Assembly: GCF_030764225.1 (NCBI RefSeq)
Contig: NZ_JASAXH010000014.1
Reading direction: 5' to 3' (one strand)
DNA length: 64,000 nt
Source: Phocoenobacter atlanticus
Lineage (GTDB): Bacteria > Pseudomonadota > Gammaproteobacteria > Enterobacterales > Pasteurellaceae
Shown here: in pieces, positions 25,030-33,141 of the stretch
Position numbering within the stretch: the stretch's first letter is position 1
Layout: each line of letters begins with the position of its first letter
The notes under the pieces: generated by a model
The model's input: only the letters and a program-made list of their open reading frames with translations
Told to the model about the DNA's origin: nothing
The model's database searches: none
Translations under genes and position numbers: made by a program

Positions 25030-26738
25030 TAATCAATAGACGCTCTTGAGATCTGTTTAATAATAGATTGATATAACGCACTACCTTCTTGATCATTGAC
25101 TTTAATTTCTACAAAGGTGACCCCTCTACGAGCATAGGCTTGTTTTAGTTTTGTTTTTAAATCAGCCCAAGTAAAAGGTCGGATATAATCAATGCCAAAC
25201 ATTGTAGCTATTTGTGAAAATTCAAAGTGATGTGAGGCTCGGTAGTATTCTGCTTTTACTTTTGGATCAACGGGTAAGGTATCAAAAATGGCTCCACCGC
25301 TATTATTTATCACAAATAAAATTGTTGGGTGATTAATTTGGCGTAATAAAGCAACAGAATTGAGATCGTGTAATGCAGAAATATCACCAATAATGCCGAC
25401 AGTTGCTTGCTCGCTCCCTATTGCGATGCCCGCCATTGTTGCAATTAAACCATCAATACCACTTGCACCTCTATTTGTATAAATCGAATAGCCTTCTGGT
25501 AATTTACACAGAGCATCAACCAATCTTACAAAGAGGCTATTACCAACAAAAAGGTGTCCATTTTTAGGTAATACTTGTTCAATATAATGAGCAAGGGAGG
25601 CTTCGTTTAAGTTAGTGCCAACTTGCTTTTTAATAAATGAATCACAAAATTGAGAAAGTGCTAATGGTTCTAGTAACCAGGCTTTTTGACGCAGTGGTGG
25701 ATGAGCTCGAATAAAATGATGTGATTTTGCGATAAAACGTGTTTGTGGTTTTGCATTTTGATTGAGGTAGTCAGCGTGTTGATCCACTACCCAAAATTCT
25801 CCCTCAAACAAGTTTAGAAATCGATTAACCCTTTTGCTAACAATCTGAGAACCAAATTGTATCACTATATCTGCCTGTAATAAGCGTTGTTGAACCGTAT
25901 TATTTGCAAGCCAAATATCTGCATAAGGTAGATTTGTATCAACGGCAGACTGTACATCACAAATGAGACACCATCCTAGAGTTTCAGCCCAGTTTTTTAA
26001 TCCAATACCTTGCCCTGTAGGAAGTTTTCCTACAACAATTACTCCTTTTTTTGCTCGCCAATAATCCCAATCTTTATGCATTAATACATCTGTTTGGCTA
26101 TCTTGTTGATCTAACCATTTTTTATTAGATTGAGTAAGCCAAGATTGAATTGATAAAAGCCAGCTATCATTTTCAATTTCGTCTTCATTTGCCTCATACA
26201 AAGGTTCAGAGAAAGGGGTGTTAATATGTATTACTCCCGCTTTATTTTTTTGTTCATAACAGACTTTTTCTACCATAGAAACCAACCAGTTTGCACTATA
26301 ATCATGGCTTGGTTTTGGTAGGTTTAAATTTTCAATAGGATAATTCGCAAAAATATGTTGTTGATTAATCGCTTGGTTGGCTCCACAGTCAATAAGCTCT
26401 GGAGGTCTATCTGCGGATAAAATAATTAGTTTATGATGTGTCTTACTTGCTTCAATAATAGCAGGATATAAATTAGCTACAGCTGTACCTGATGTAACAA
26501 TAATGGCAACAGGATCATTGGTTACTTTCGTTATTCCTAGTGCAAAAAAACCTAAACCTCGCTCATCAAAATGAGTATGACACTTTGCCAAATGCTGTTG
26601 TTGTAAATGTAATGCTTCTAATGTTAAAGGGGTAGAACGAGATCCTGGTGCAATACAAAAATGTTTTACACCATAACGCAAAAGAGCATTGAGTATTACT
26701 CGTGACCAAGCTCGATTAAAGGTACTGGTTGTATTCAT
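25029..26738 (-). CDS. menD: SEPHCHC synthase MenD
   Basis: MenD is a thiamine-diphosphate enzyme that condenses isochorismate with 2-oxoglutarate, the first committed step to menaquinone. The protein is 569 aa (E. coli 556). The N-terminal segment CIAPGSRSTPLTLEA and the catalytic Glu in HFDERGLGFFALG are present. IVTSGTAVANLYPAI and the C-terminal ThDP site IGDISALHDLNS...NNSGGAIFDTLP complete the pattern. AGGTAGATAATA precedes the ATG. It diverges from yihD across 153 bp that hold an uptake-type element (26808-26840). Confidence 0.95.
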   Translation of the reverse strand: MNTTSTFNRAWSRVILNALLRYGVKHFCIAPGSRSTPLTLEALHLQQQHLAKCHTHFDERGLGFFALGITKVTNDPVAIIVTSGTAVANLYPAIIEASKTHHKLIILSADRPPELIDCGANQAINQQHIFANYPIENLNLPKPSHDYSANWLVSMVEKVCYEQKNKAGVIHINTPFSEPLYEANEDEIENDSWLLSIQSWLTQSNKKWLDQQDSQTDVLMHKDWDYWRAKKGVIVVGKLPTGQGIGLKNWAETLGWCLICDVQSAVDTNLPYADIWLANNTVQQRLLQADIVIQFGSQIVSKRVNRFLNLFEGEFWVVDQHADYLNQNAKPQTRFIAKSHHFIRAHPPLRQKAWLLEPLALSQFCDSFIKKQVGTNLNEASLAHYIEQVLPKNGHLFVGNSLFVRLVDALCKLPEGYSIYTNRGASGIDGLIATMAGIAIGSEQATVGIIGDISALHDLNSVALLRQINHPTILFVINNSGGAIFDTLPVDPKVKAEYYRASHHFEFSQIATMFGIDYIRPFTWADLKTKLKQAYARRGVTFVEIKVNDQEGSALYQSIIKQISRASID

Positions 26739-26891
26739 TATTATCTACCTATTAAAATTAAAAAGTTTTGCTTATCATATAACAACTTTGACTAACAACC
26801 AAATACCAAGCGGGTAGATTTTTATAAAATTTTGCAAATTTTTCACTAAAAATATATGATAAGCCATAATTATTTCTAATAAAGGATGAAA

Positions 26892-27170
26892 ATGAACAAT
26901 CAACTAACACATCGAGTGGATGAGATTATTGAATTATTAGGTGATCATTGGCGTAAAGAACCTGATTTATCTTTACTGGATTTTTTGAAACAATTAGCAA
27001 AAGAAGTGGGAAAACCAGACGATCTTTCTGCTTTAACGGATGAAGTCTTAATCTATCAATTAAAAATGCGTGGAACCAGTAATGACACTGTTATTCCAGG
27101 GATAAAAAAAGATTACGAAGAAGATTTTAAAACGGCGTTATTAAAAGCGCGTGGAATTTTAAAAGATTAA
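26892..27170 (+). CDS. yihD: YihD family protein (DUF1040)
   Basis: This 92-aa soluble protein is of unknown function. It is strongly similar to E. coli YihD (89 aa): shared stretches are KEPDLSLLDFLKQLAKE, VLIYQLKMR, VIPGIKKDYEEDFKTALL and the RARGILKD tail. The second of two close ATGs (26892) is preferred: AAAGGA sits at proper distance from it but touches the first ATG (26886). It lies 41 bp before dsbA, as in E. coli, so the two are probably cotranscribed. Confidence 0.9.
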   Translation: MNNQLTHRVDEIIELLGDHWRKEPDLSLLDFLKQLAKEVGKPDDLSALTDEVLIYQLKMRGTSNDTVIPGIKKDYEEDFKTALLKARGILKD

Positions 27171-27211
27171 GATTGTCCAAACAACAGCTCAAATTATTAG
27201 GATAAATTAAA

Positions 27212-27838
27212 ATGAAAAAATTATTAAAGATAGGTACTATTGTATTACTTGGTCTAGTTTCGTTTAATGCAACTGCATTTGAACCTAAACTAGGCAAAGA
27301 GTATGTTGAAATAAGTCAACTTCCCGTTACTCAAAAAGAAGTGGTAGAGTTTTTCTCTTTCTATTGTCCACATTGTAAAAATTTTGAAATAACCTATAAA
27401 ATACCGACTCTTATTAAAGAAAAATTACCTGAAAATATACCGTTAACACAATACCATTTAACCTATGGACCTCAAGGTGAAAATTTAACCCGAGCTTGGG
27501 CATTAGCAATGGCGCTTAATGTTGAAGATAGTATAAAAATACCGCTATTTAACGCTGTTCAAGAAAAGAAAATAAATTCAATGGAAGATATCCGCTCTCT
27601 TTTTGTTGAAAATGGTGTGTCTGAAAAGCAATTTGATGGTGGTATTAATAGTTTTGCGATCAATGGTTTGGTGGCAAAACAAGAAAATTTAGCGAAAACC
27701 TTAAAGGTAGAAGCGGTTCCTGCTTTTTTTGTGGATAATAAATATAAAATTAATGGTGAAGGTTTTAGTGATGTGAAAACTACTGAAGAATTTATTCAAC
27801 ATTATGTAGATACTATTACCTCTTTAGCAACTAAATAA
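27212..27838 (+). CDS. dsbA: Thiol:disulfide interchange protein DsbA
   Basis: This periplasmic oxidase introduces disulfides into exported proteins. The protein is 208 aa. An N-terminal signal peptide (KKLLKIGTIVLLGLVSFNATAF) precedes a thioredoxin fold with an alpha-helical insert. The active site is Cys52-Pro-His-Cys55 in FYCPHCKNF, the cis-Pro loop is VEAVPAFF, and a conserved WALAMAL helix lies in between. AGGATAAATTAAA precedes the ATG. Downstream comes a nested inverted repeat. Confidence 0.95.
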   Translation: MKKLLKIGTIVLLGLVSFNATAFEPKLGKEYVEISQLPVTQKEVVEFFSFYCPHCKNFEITYKIPTLIKEKLPENIPLTQYHLTYGPQGENLTRAWALAMALNVEDSIKIPLFNAVQEKKINSMEDIRSLFVENGVSEKQFDGGINSFAINGLVAKQENLAKTLKVEAVPAFFVDNKYKINGEGFSDVKTTEEFIQHYVDTITSLATK

Positions 27839-27860
27839 AAAATACGTCTTTTTATAAGTA

Positions 27861-27892
27861 TTGTAGGCACGAGGCGTGCCCTGTGCCTACAA
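27861..27892. repeat. nested inverted repeat, REP-like
   Basis: TTGTAGGCAC (27861-27870) and GTGCCTACAA (27883-27892) form a perfect 10-bp stem. Inside, GGCAC and GTGCC can form a competing smaller stem. The GC-rich element stands out in AT-rich surroundings after dsbA and may be a REP-type element or terminator stem; no T-run follows. Confidence 0.5.
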
Positions 27893-27975
27893 ATTAATAT
27901 ACATTTAAATCACCTTGTTAAAATCCCTTATTTTCCCTACAATATACCTTTGTTTGATTATTCAAAGAGAATGCT

Positions 27976-28566
27976 GTGTCAAAAATTAAATTGATTGTTG
28001 GTTTGGCTAATCCAGGAACGAAGTACGAAGGAACTCGTCATAATGCAGGAGAATGGCTAGTCAACGAAATTGCACGTTTATTTAATACAAGTTTAAAAGA
28101 AGAAAATAAATTTTTTGGAAAAGTGGCGAAAACCAATACTTCACAAGGCGAAGTACGATTGCTTGTGCCAACCACTTTTATGAATTTAAGTGGCAAAGCG
28201 GTTGGGACATTAGCGAATTTTTATCGTATCCAACCCGAAGAAATTTTAGTCGCACATGATGAACTTGATTTACCTTGTGGCGTGGCAAAAATCAAGCAAG
28301 GTGGCGGACACGGTGGGCATAACGGTTTGAAAGATATTATTGCCAGTTTAGGCAATAGCAAAAATTTCTACCGTGTGCGTATTGGGATTGATCATCCCGG
28401 CGATAAAAATATGGTGTCTAATTATGTGTTAGGCAAACCATCGCCAACTGATCAAAAGTTAATTGATGAAGCCGTTGATGAGGCAACTCGTGCGGTAGAA
28501 ATTTTATTTAAAGACGGCGTAGAAAAAGCAATGAACCGTTTAAATGGGTTTAAAGCAACGCCGTAA
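27976..28566 (+). CDS. pth: Peptidyl-tRNA hydrolase
   Basis: Pth frees tRNA from prematurely released peptidyl-tRNAs. The protein is 196 aa (E. coli 194). It begins with a GTG codon after AAGAGAATGCT; the N-terminus SKIKLIVGLANPGTKYEGTR fits the family exactly, so GTG is the true start. Catalytic residues are Asn12, His22 (TRHNAGEW) and Asp95 (VAHDELDLP). GGHNGLKDI is the tRNA-binding patch. It lies 47 bp before ychF, a pairing conserved in E. coli and Haemophilus. Confidence 0.96.
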   Translation: MSKIKLIVGLANPGTKYEGTRHNAGEWLVNEIARLFNTSLKEENKFFGKVAKTNTSQGEVRLLVPTTFMNLSGKAVGTLANFYRIQPEEILVAHDELDLPCGVAKIKQGGGHGGHNGLKDIIASLGNSKNFYRVRIGIDHPGDKNMVSNYVLGKPSPTDQKLIDEAVDEATRAVEILFKDGVEKAMNRLNGFKATP

Positions 28567-28613
28567 ATAGCGGTCAAATTTTAGTAAAAATTTACAAAAA
28601 GTAAGGAAAAATT

Positions 28614-29705
28614 ATGGGATTTAAGTGTGGGATTGTCGGTCTTCCAAATGTAGGGAAATCAACCCTTTTTAACGCATTAACAAAAGCAGGGATTGAAGCG
28701 GCAAACTATCCGTTTTGTACTATTGAACCAAATACTGGTGTTGTACCGATGCCAGATCCACGCTTAGATGCGTTGGCTGAAATTGTAAAACCACAGCGAG
28801 TATTACCAACCACAATGGAATTTGTGGATATCGCAGGTTTAGTGGCTGGGGCGAGTAAAGGCGAAGGATTAGGAAATAAATTCTTAGCCAATATTCGTGA
28901 AACTGACGCAATTGGACACGTGGTACGTTGTTTTGAAAATGATGATATCGTTCACGTTGCAGGAAAAATCGATCCAGCGGAAGATATTGAAATCATCAAT
29001 ACTGAGTTAGCATTAGCCGATTTAGAAAGCTGTGAGCGTGCAATTCAACGTTTAAACAAACGTGCCAAAGGTGGCGATAAAGACGCACAATTTGAATTAT
29101 CAATTATGCAAAAAATCTTACCAGTGGTTTCAGAAGCGGGAATGATTCGTAGCATTGATTTAGACAAAGATGAGCTATTTGCGATAAAAGGTTATAACTT
29201 CTTAACGTTAAAACCAACAATGTATATCGCAAACGTGAACGAAGATGGTTTTGAAAATAACCCTTATTTGGATAAAGTACGTGAAATTGCAGCCACAGAA
29301 AATGCGGTTGTGGTACCTGTTTGTGCGGCGATTGAATCTGAAATTGCAGAACTTGAAGACGATGAGCGTGATGAATTCTTAGCAGATTTAGGTATTGAAG
29401 AAGCAGGGTTAGATCGTGTGATTCGTGCAGGTTATTCATTACTAAATTTACAAACTTATTTTACCGCAGGTGTAAAAGAAGTGCGTGCGTGGACAGTGGC
29501 AGTGGGTGCAACTGCTCCAAAAGCGGCTGCCGTTATCCACACTGACTTTGAAAAAGGCTTTATCCGTGCCGAAGTGGTTGCTTATGAAGACTTTATTCAA
29601 TATAAAGGCGAAAACGGTGCCAAAGAGGCGGGTAAATGGCGTTTAGAAGGTAAAGAGTATATAGTTAAAGATGGTGATGTAATGCATTTCCGCTTTAATG
29701 TTTAA
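28614..29705 (+). CDS. ychF: Redox-responsive ATPase YchF (OLA1 family)
   Basis: YchF is a P-loop NTPase of the Obg group that hydrolyses ATP and binds ribosomes; it modulates oxidative-stress response. The protein is 363 aa, the same length as E. coli YchF. The G1 motif is GLPNVGKST (residues 8-16), G3 is DIAGLVAGASKGEGLG, and the G4 position reads ANVNED in place of NKxD, the reason for ATP preference. A coiled-coil insert follows, and a C-terminal TGS domain (LQTYFTAGVKEVRAW onward) is present. AAGGAAAAATT precedes the ATG. Confidence 0.96.
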   Translation: MGFKCGIVGLPNVGKSTLFNALTKAGIEAANYPFCTIEPNTGVVPMPDPRLDALAEIVKPQRVLPTTMEFVDIAGLVAGASKGEGLGNKFLANIRETDAIGHVVRCFENDDIVHVAGKIDPAEDIEIINTELALADLESCERAIQRLNKRAKGGDKDAQFELSIMQKILPVVSEAGMIRSIDLDKDELFAIKGYNFLTLKPTMYIANVNEDGFENNPYLDKVREIAATENAVVVPVCAAIESEIAELEDDERDEFLADLGIEEAGLDRVIRAGYSLLNLQTYFTAGVKEVRAWTVAVGATAPKAAAVIHTDFEKGFIRAEVVAYEDFIQYKGENGAKEAGKWRLEGKEYIVKDGDVMHFRFNV

Positions 29706-29732
29706 TTTTTCTTTAATCTAGTGGGGTAAAGA

Positions 29733-29981
29733 ATGAATATTATTGATTCATTGGGCTCAATGGTGAATTATCCTAAAGAGAAAATCGCAAAAAAAATTCG
29801 AGAAAAAGCAATTATTGCAACGAAAGCAAGAATTGCTGAGCGTAATAAAACTTTTGATGATTATAGTGATGATGAATTAGAAATTATTATTGCTGATGAA
29901 GAACGAAAAATTACCGAAGATCTAAAATCAAAATCCTTAGTAGTCGCATTAGCTGCTCTAGGGCTTAATATCTTCGTTTAA
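29733..29981 (+). CDS. Small protein of unknown function
   Basis: This 82-aa protein is not recognised. It is rich in Lys, Glu and Ile; residues 14-65 look helical (IAKKIREKAIIATKARIAE, then a DDYSDDELEIIIADEE acidic patch). It ends in a hydrophobic stretch (SLVVALAALGLNIFV) too short for a confident membrane helix. GGGGTAAAGA precedes the ATG. It lies 27 bp after ychF and 10 bp before another unknown gene, so it may be the ychF operon tail. Codon use resembles its neighbours. Confidence 0.65.
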   Translation: MNIIDSLGSMVNYPKEKIAKKIREKAIIATKARIAERNKTFDDYSDDELEIIIADEERKITEDLKSKSLVVALAALGLNIFV

Positions 29982-29991
29982 AGGATTTTAA

Positions 29992-30369
29992 ATGTTTAAG
30001 CAGTTTAAATCAGCATTGATTTGGTATTATCTTTTTAAATTACGACGTCGTTTAGCTCTTGTCGTCTTTTTATTATTGATTGCTTTTTTTGCTGATGCAA
30101 TTTATGAAGATTTTATTGAGTTTTTAACATTACAAAATATGCTTGAATATTTAGCATTAGTATTAATTATTAAATGGATAATTATTATTGGTAATATTGC
30201 ACTTTCTAGCTATTTACTGATTACAATGTTTAGGAGAAAAGATGATCCTAAAAGTGAAGAAAAAGAAGCCGTTAAAGTGGCAGTAAAAGAAAAATTTACT
30301 GATAGAGAGAAAAGGTTTCTTAATAAGAAAAAATTACGCTCAAAGGCTGATATATTACTTGATGATTAA
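29992..30369 (+). CDS. Small membrane protein of unknown function
   Basis: This 125-aa protein is not recognised. Two hydrophobic segments are clear: LALVVFLLLIAFFADAI (about 22-38) and a long one around YLALVLIIKWIIIIGNIA to LLITMF (about 55-82). The N-terminus is basic (KLRRR). The C-terminal 40 residues are highly charged (RRKDDPKSEEKEAV, then lysine-rich) and would lie in the cytoplasm. AAAGGATTTTAA precedes the ATG, 10 bp after the preceding small gene, so they are likely cotranscribed. Confidence 0.65.
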   Translation: MFKQFKSALIWYYLFKLRRRLALVVFLLLIAFFADAIYEDFIEFLTLQNMLEYLALVLIIKWIIIIGNIALSSYLLITMFRRKDDPKSEEKEAVKVAVKEKFTDREKRFLNKKKLRSKADILLDD

Positions 30370-30389
30370 TAAATGGTTTGTTTAATAGT

Positions 30390-30516
30390 AAAGGGACTAA
30401 TAAATAGTGCCTTTAGTGAAACTAAAAATAAACACTAGCGATAAAACATACAAAAAGGTAGAATGCTCCGCTACACCTCAAAGCGTGGATAAGCTCTTAC
30501 TTACGCTTTTTTTATT
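30390..30516 (+). terminator. two hairpins ending the ychF-unknown gene unit
   Basis: A first stem AAAGG-ACT / AGT-CCTTT (30390-30414) is imperfect. A second, AAAGCGT (30480-30486) with ACGCTTT (30503-30509), extends through AAG/CTT with a bulge and runs into seven T, a good intrinsic terminator before miaB. The rest of 30370-30547 holds nothing else recognisable. Confidence 0.65.
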
Positions 30517-30547
30517 TTAACTGATTAATTCTTAGATAAATTTTATA

Positions 30548-31972
30548 ATGGCAAAGAAATTACATATTAAAACATGGGGCTGTCAAATGAATGAATATGA
30601 TTCATCAAAAATGGCAGACCTATTAAACGAAACACACGGATTTGAACTCACAGATAATGCTGAGGAAGCAGATGTTTTGCTTTTAAATACGTGTTCAATT
30701 CGTGAAAAAGCACAAGAAAAGGTGTTTCACCAATTAGGTCGTTGGAAAAATCTAAAAAAGAATAAACCTGACTTAATGATTGGTGTTGGCGGTTGCGTGG
30801 CATCACAAGAAGGGGAGCATATTCGTAAAAGAGCACCTTATGTAGATATGATTTTTGGTCCTCAGACTTTGCATCGCTTACCTGAAATGCTCAATCAAAG
30901 AGGAAAAAATAATAATCCGATTATTGATATTAGTTTTCCTGAAATTGAAAAATTTGACAATTTACCAGAGCCTCGAGCAGAAGGACCAAGTGCTTTTGTT
31001 TCTATTATGGAAGGGTGTAATAAATATTGTTCTTTTTGTGTTGTACCTTACACGCGTGGGGAAGAGGTGAGTCGTCCTATTGATGATATCCTTTTTGAGA
31101 TTGCTCAATTAGCAGAGCAAGGTGTACGTGAAGTAAATTTATTAGGTCAGAATGTAAATGCTTATCGTGGTGCAACCTTTGATGGTGGGGTTTGTACATT
31201 TGCAGAATTATTGCGTTTAGTTGCGTCAATAGATGGCATTGATCGTTTACGCTTTACAACTAGTCACCCAATTGAATTTAGTGATGATATTATTGAGGTA
31301 TATCGTGATACACCTGAATTAGTTAGTTTCTTACATTTGCCAATTCAAAGTGGTTCAGATCGTATTTTAACAATGATGAAGCGTAATCATACTGCGTTAG
31401 AATTTAAAGCGATTATTCGTAAATTACGTCAAGCTCGTCCGAATATTCAAATTAGTTCAGATTTTATTGTGGGATTTCCTGGTGAAACAGCAAAAGATTT
31501 TGAAGATACAATGAAAATCATTGAACAAGTAAATTTTGATATGAGTTTTAGTTTTATTTACTCTCCTCGACCAGGCACGCCTGCAGCTGATTTGCCTGAT
31601 AACGTAAGTGAAGAAGAGAAAAAAGAGCGTTTGTATCGTCTTCAGCATCGCATTAATACCCAAGCGGTACAATTTAGTCGGATGATGCTGGGTACTGAAC
31701 AACGCATTTTAGTTGAAGGACCATCTAAAAAAGATTTAATGGAACTCACTGGACGCACTGAAAATAATCGTATTGTGAATTTTAGCGGTTCACCAGATAT
31801 GATTGGTAAATTCGTTGATGTTAAAATCACTGAAGTTTATACAAACTCCCTACGAGGTGAAGTGGTGCGAACAGAAGAAGAAATGGGATTACGAGTGGTT
31901 GAATCGCCACAAAGTATTATCGAGCGAACTCGCAAGGAAGACGAATTAGGTGTTGGACGATTTATCGTTTAA
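30548..31972 (+). CDS. miaB: tRNA-2-methylthio-N6-dimethylallyladenosine synthase MiaB
   Basis: MiaB is a radical-SAM methylthiotransferase that modifies i6A37 of tRNAs reading UNN codons. The protein is 474 aa (E. coli 474). N-terminal MTTase cysteines are Cys12, Cys49 and Cys83. The radical-SAM cluster is Cys157, Cys161 and Cys164 (EGCNKYCSFCVVPYTRG). The TRAM domain lies at the C-terminus (about 378-440). The ribosome site before the ATG is weak. It is followed by the str operon promoter. Confidence 0.96.
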   Translation: MAKKLHIKTWGCQMNEYDSSKMADLLNETHGFELTDNAEEADVLLLNTCSIREKAQEKVFHQLGRWKNLKKNKPDLMIGVGGCVASQEGEHIRKRAPYVDMIFGPQTLHRLPEMLNQRGKNNNPIIDISFPEIEKFDNLPEPRAEGPSAFVSIMEGCNKYCSFCVVPYTRGEEVSRPIDDILFEIAQLAEQGVREVNLLGQNVNAYRGATFDGGVCTFAELLRLVASIDGIDRLRFTTSHPIEFSDDIIEVYRDTPELVSFLHLPIQSGSDRILTMMKRNHTALEFKAIIRKLRQARPNIQISSDFIVGFPGETAKDFEDTMKIIEQVNFDMSFSFIYSPRPGTPAADLPDNVSEEEKKERLYRLQHRINTQAVQFSRMMLGTEQRILVEGPSKKDLMELTGRTENNRIVNFSGSPDMIGKFVDVKITEVYTNSLRGEVVRTEEEMGLRVVESPQSIIERTRKEDELGVGRFIV

Positions 31973-31998
31973 TTTATTCTCGCATTTATTAGAATTTC

Positions 31999-32027
31999 TT
32001 GACAATTGAGCAATACAGCAATAGAAT
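31999..32027 (+). promoter_or_regulatory. streptomycin (str) operon promoter
   Basis: Perfect -35 TTGACA (31999-32004), a 17-bp spacer and -10 TAGAAT (32022-32027) lie 67 bp upstream of rpsL. The start should fall near 32034. Confidence 0.85.
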
Positions 32028-32033
32028 TACACG

Positions 32034-32060
32034 TCCTTTTCTCGTAAGAAAAGGATTTTT
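32034..32060 (+). other. leader hairpin at the 5' end of the str transcript
   Basis: TCCTTTTC (32034-32041) and GAAAAGGA (32048-32055) form a perfect 8-bp stem with a 6-nt loop, followed by five T. It begins almost exactly where transcription should start. It is therefore more likely a 5'-terminal stem protecting the mRNA, or a very early termination/pausing site, than a classical attenuator. Confidence 0.6.
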
Positions 32061-32093
32061 AATTAATATTTAATTTTAAACTGGAGTTTTTTA

Positions 32094-32468
32094 ATGGCAA
32101 CTATCAACCAATTAGTACGCAAACCGCGTGTGAAAAAGGTTGTAAAAAGCACCGTTCCTGCATTAGAGGCTTGCCCGCAGAAACGTGGCGTGTGTACACG
32201 TGTGTACACAACTACACCTAAAAAACCGAATTCAGCATTACGTAAAGTATGTCGTATTCGTTTAACAAATGGTTACGAAGTAACTTCTTATATCGGTGGT
32301 GAAGGTCATAACCTTCAAGAGCATAGTGTTGTTCTTATCCGTGGTGGTCGTGTTAAAGACTTACCAGGTGTGCGTTACCACACCGTACGTGGAGCACTTG
32401 ACTGTGCTGGCGTAAAAGATCGTAAACAAGCGCGTTCTAAATACGGCGTTAAACGTCCTAAATCTTAA
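32094..32468 (+). CDS. rpsL: 30S ribosomal protein S12
   Basis: S12 of the ribosomal decoding centre is 124 aa, as in E. coli. The TPKKPNSALRK loop has Lys43, and GRVKDLPGVRYH carries the second streptomycin-associated Lys; both are wild-type, so no resistance allele is indicated. CTGGAG precedes the ATG. It is the first gene of the str operon. Confidence 0.98.
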   Translation: MATINQLVRKPRVKKVVKSTVPALEACPQKRGVCTRVYTTTPKKPNSALRKVCRIRLTNGYEVTSYIGGEGHNLQEHSVVLIRGGRVKDLPGVRYHTVRGALDCAGVKDRKQARSKYGVKRPKS

Positions 32469-32471
32469 TGG

Positions 32472-32570
32472 TTCTCCGTTAAGTAAGGCCAAACGTTAAT
32501 TTAGTTATTTATATTTATACGAAACTCCAGTCAAAAGAGTTTTGGATATCCTGAAGATTTATACGGAGAA
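32472..32570 (+). promoter_or_regulatory. S7-type translational control site in the rpsL-rpsG gap
   Basis: TTCTCCGT (32472-32479), 3 nt after the rpsL stop, pairs perfectly with ACGGAGAA (32563-32570), which contains the rpsG Shine-Dalgarno GGAG. An inner stem AAACTC (32522-32527) / GAGTTT (32537-32542) lies between them. The fold would hide the rpsG ribosome site, matching the known autogenous control of the E. coli str operon by S7 in the same gap. Confidence 0.7.
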
Positions 32571-32576
32571 TTTGCA

Positions 32577-33047
32577 ATGCCACGTCGTCGTGTTATTGGA
32601 CAACGCAAGATCCTTCCAGATCCTAAGTTCGGATCAGAATTACTTGCGAAATTTATTAATGTTTTAATGGTAGATGGTAAAAAATCTATTGCTGAAACAA
32701 TCGTTTATGGTGCTTTAGAGACGCTAGCACAGCGTACAGGTAAAGACCCATTAGAAGCATTTGAAGAAGCACTTGAAAATGTGCGTCCAACGGTTGAGGT
32801 TAAATCTCGTCGTGTGGGTGGTTCAACTTATCAAGTGCCAGTTGAAGTTCGTCCAGTGCGTCGTAATGCACTAGCAATGCGTTGGATCGTAGATGCAGCA
32901 CGTAAGCGTGGTGATAAATCTATGGCATTACGTTTAGCTAACGAACTTTCTGATGCAACAGAAAATAAAGGTACATCGGTGAAAAAACGTGAAGACGTAC
33001 ACCGTATGGCTGAAGCGAATAAAGCGTTTGCACATTACCGCTGGTAA
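32577..33047 (+). CDS. rpsG: 30S ribosomal protein S7
   Basis: S7 nucleates assembly of the 30S head and is the regulator of its own operon. The protein is 156 aa, beginning MPRRRVIGQRKILPDP, with conserved VEVKSRRVGGSTYQVP and the basic C-terminal helix ending in FAHYRW. Its ribosome site is sequestered in the upstream stem. It is followed by fusA after a hairpin. Confidence 0.98.
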   Translation: MPRRRVIGQRKILPDPKFGSELLAKFINVLMVDGKKSIAETIVYGALETLAQRTGKDPLEAFEEALENVRPTVEVKSRRVGGSTYQVPVEVRPVRRNALAMRWIVDAARKRGDKSMALRLANELSDATENKGTSVKKREDVHRMAEANKAFAHYRW

Positions 33048-33069
33048 TAGCGAAATCGTTTTATTTTTA

Positions 33070-33103
33070 GGCTTCATCACATACATTATTATGCGATGAA
33101 GCC
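33070..33103 (+). other. hairpin between rpsG and fusA
   Basis: GGCTTCATCACAT (33070-33082) pairs with ATGCGATGAAGCC (33091-33103), 13 positions with one A-C mismatch and an 8-nt loop. Only a weak T-rich tail (TTGTTAT) follows, so it is a processing stem or partial terminator inside the str operon. Confidence 0.6.
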
Positions 33104-33141
33104 TTGTTATATAAAAAATTTTAAAATAGTTAGGAAATAGT

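Noticed and set aside
28706..29439. Overlapping antisense ORFs inside ychF, and similar ones inside other conserved genes
   Set aside because: They lie opposite strongly conserved coding frames, have no ribosome sites and low-complexity translations; they are frame shadows.
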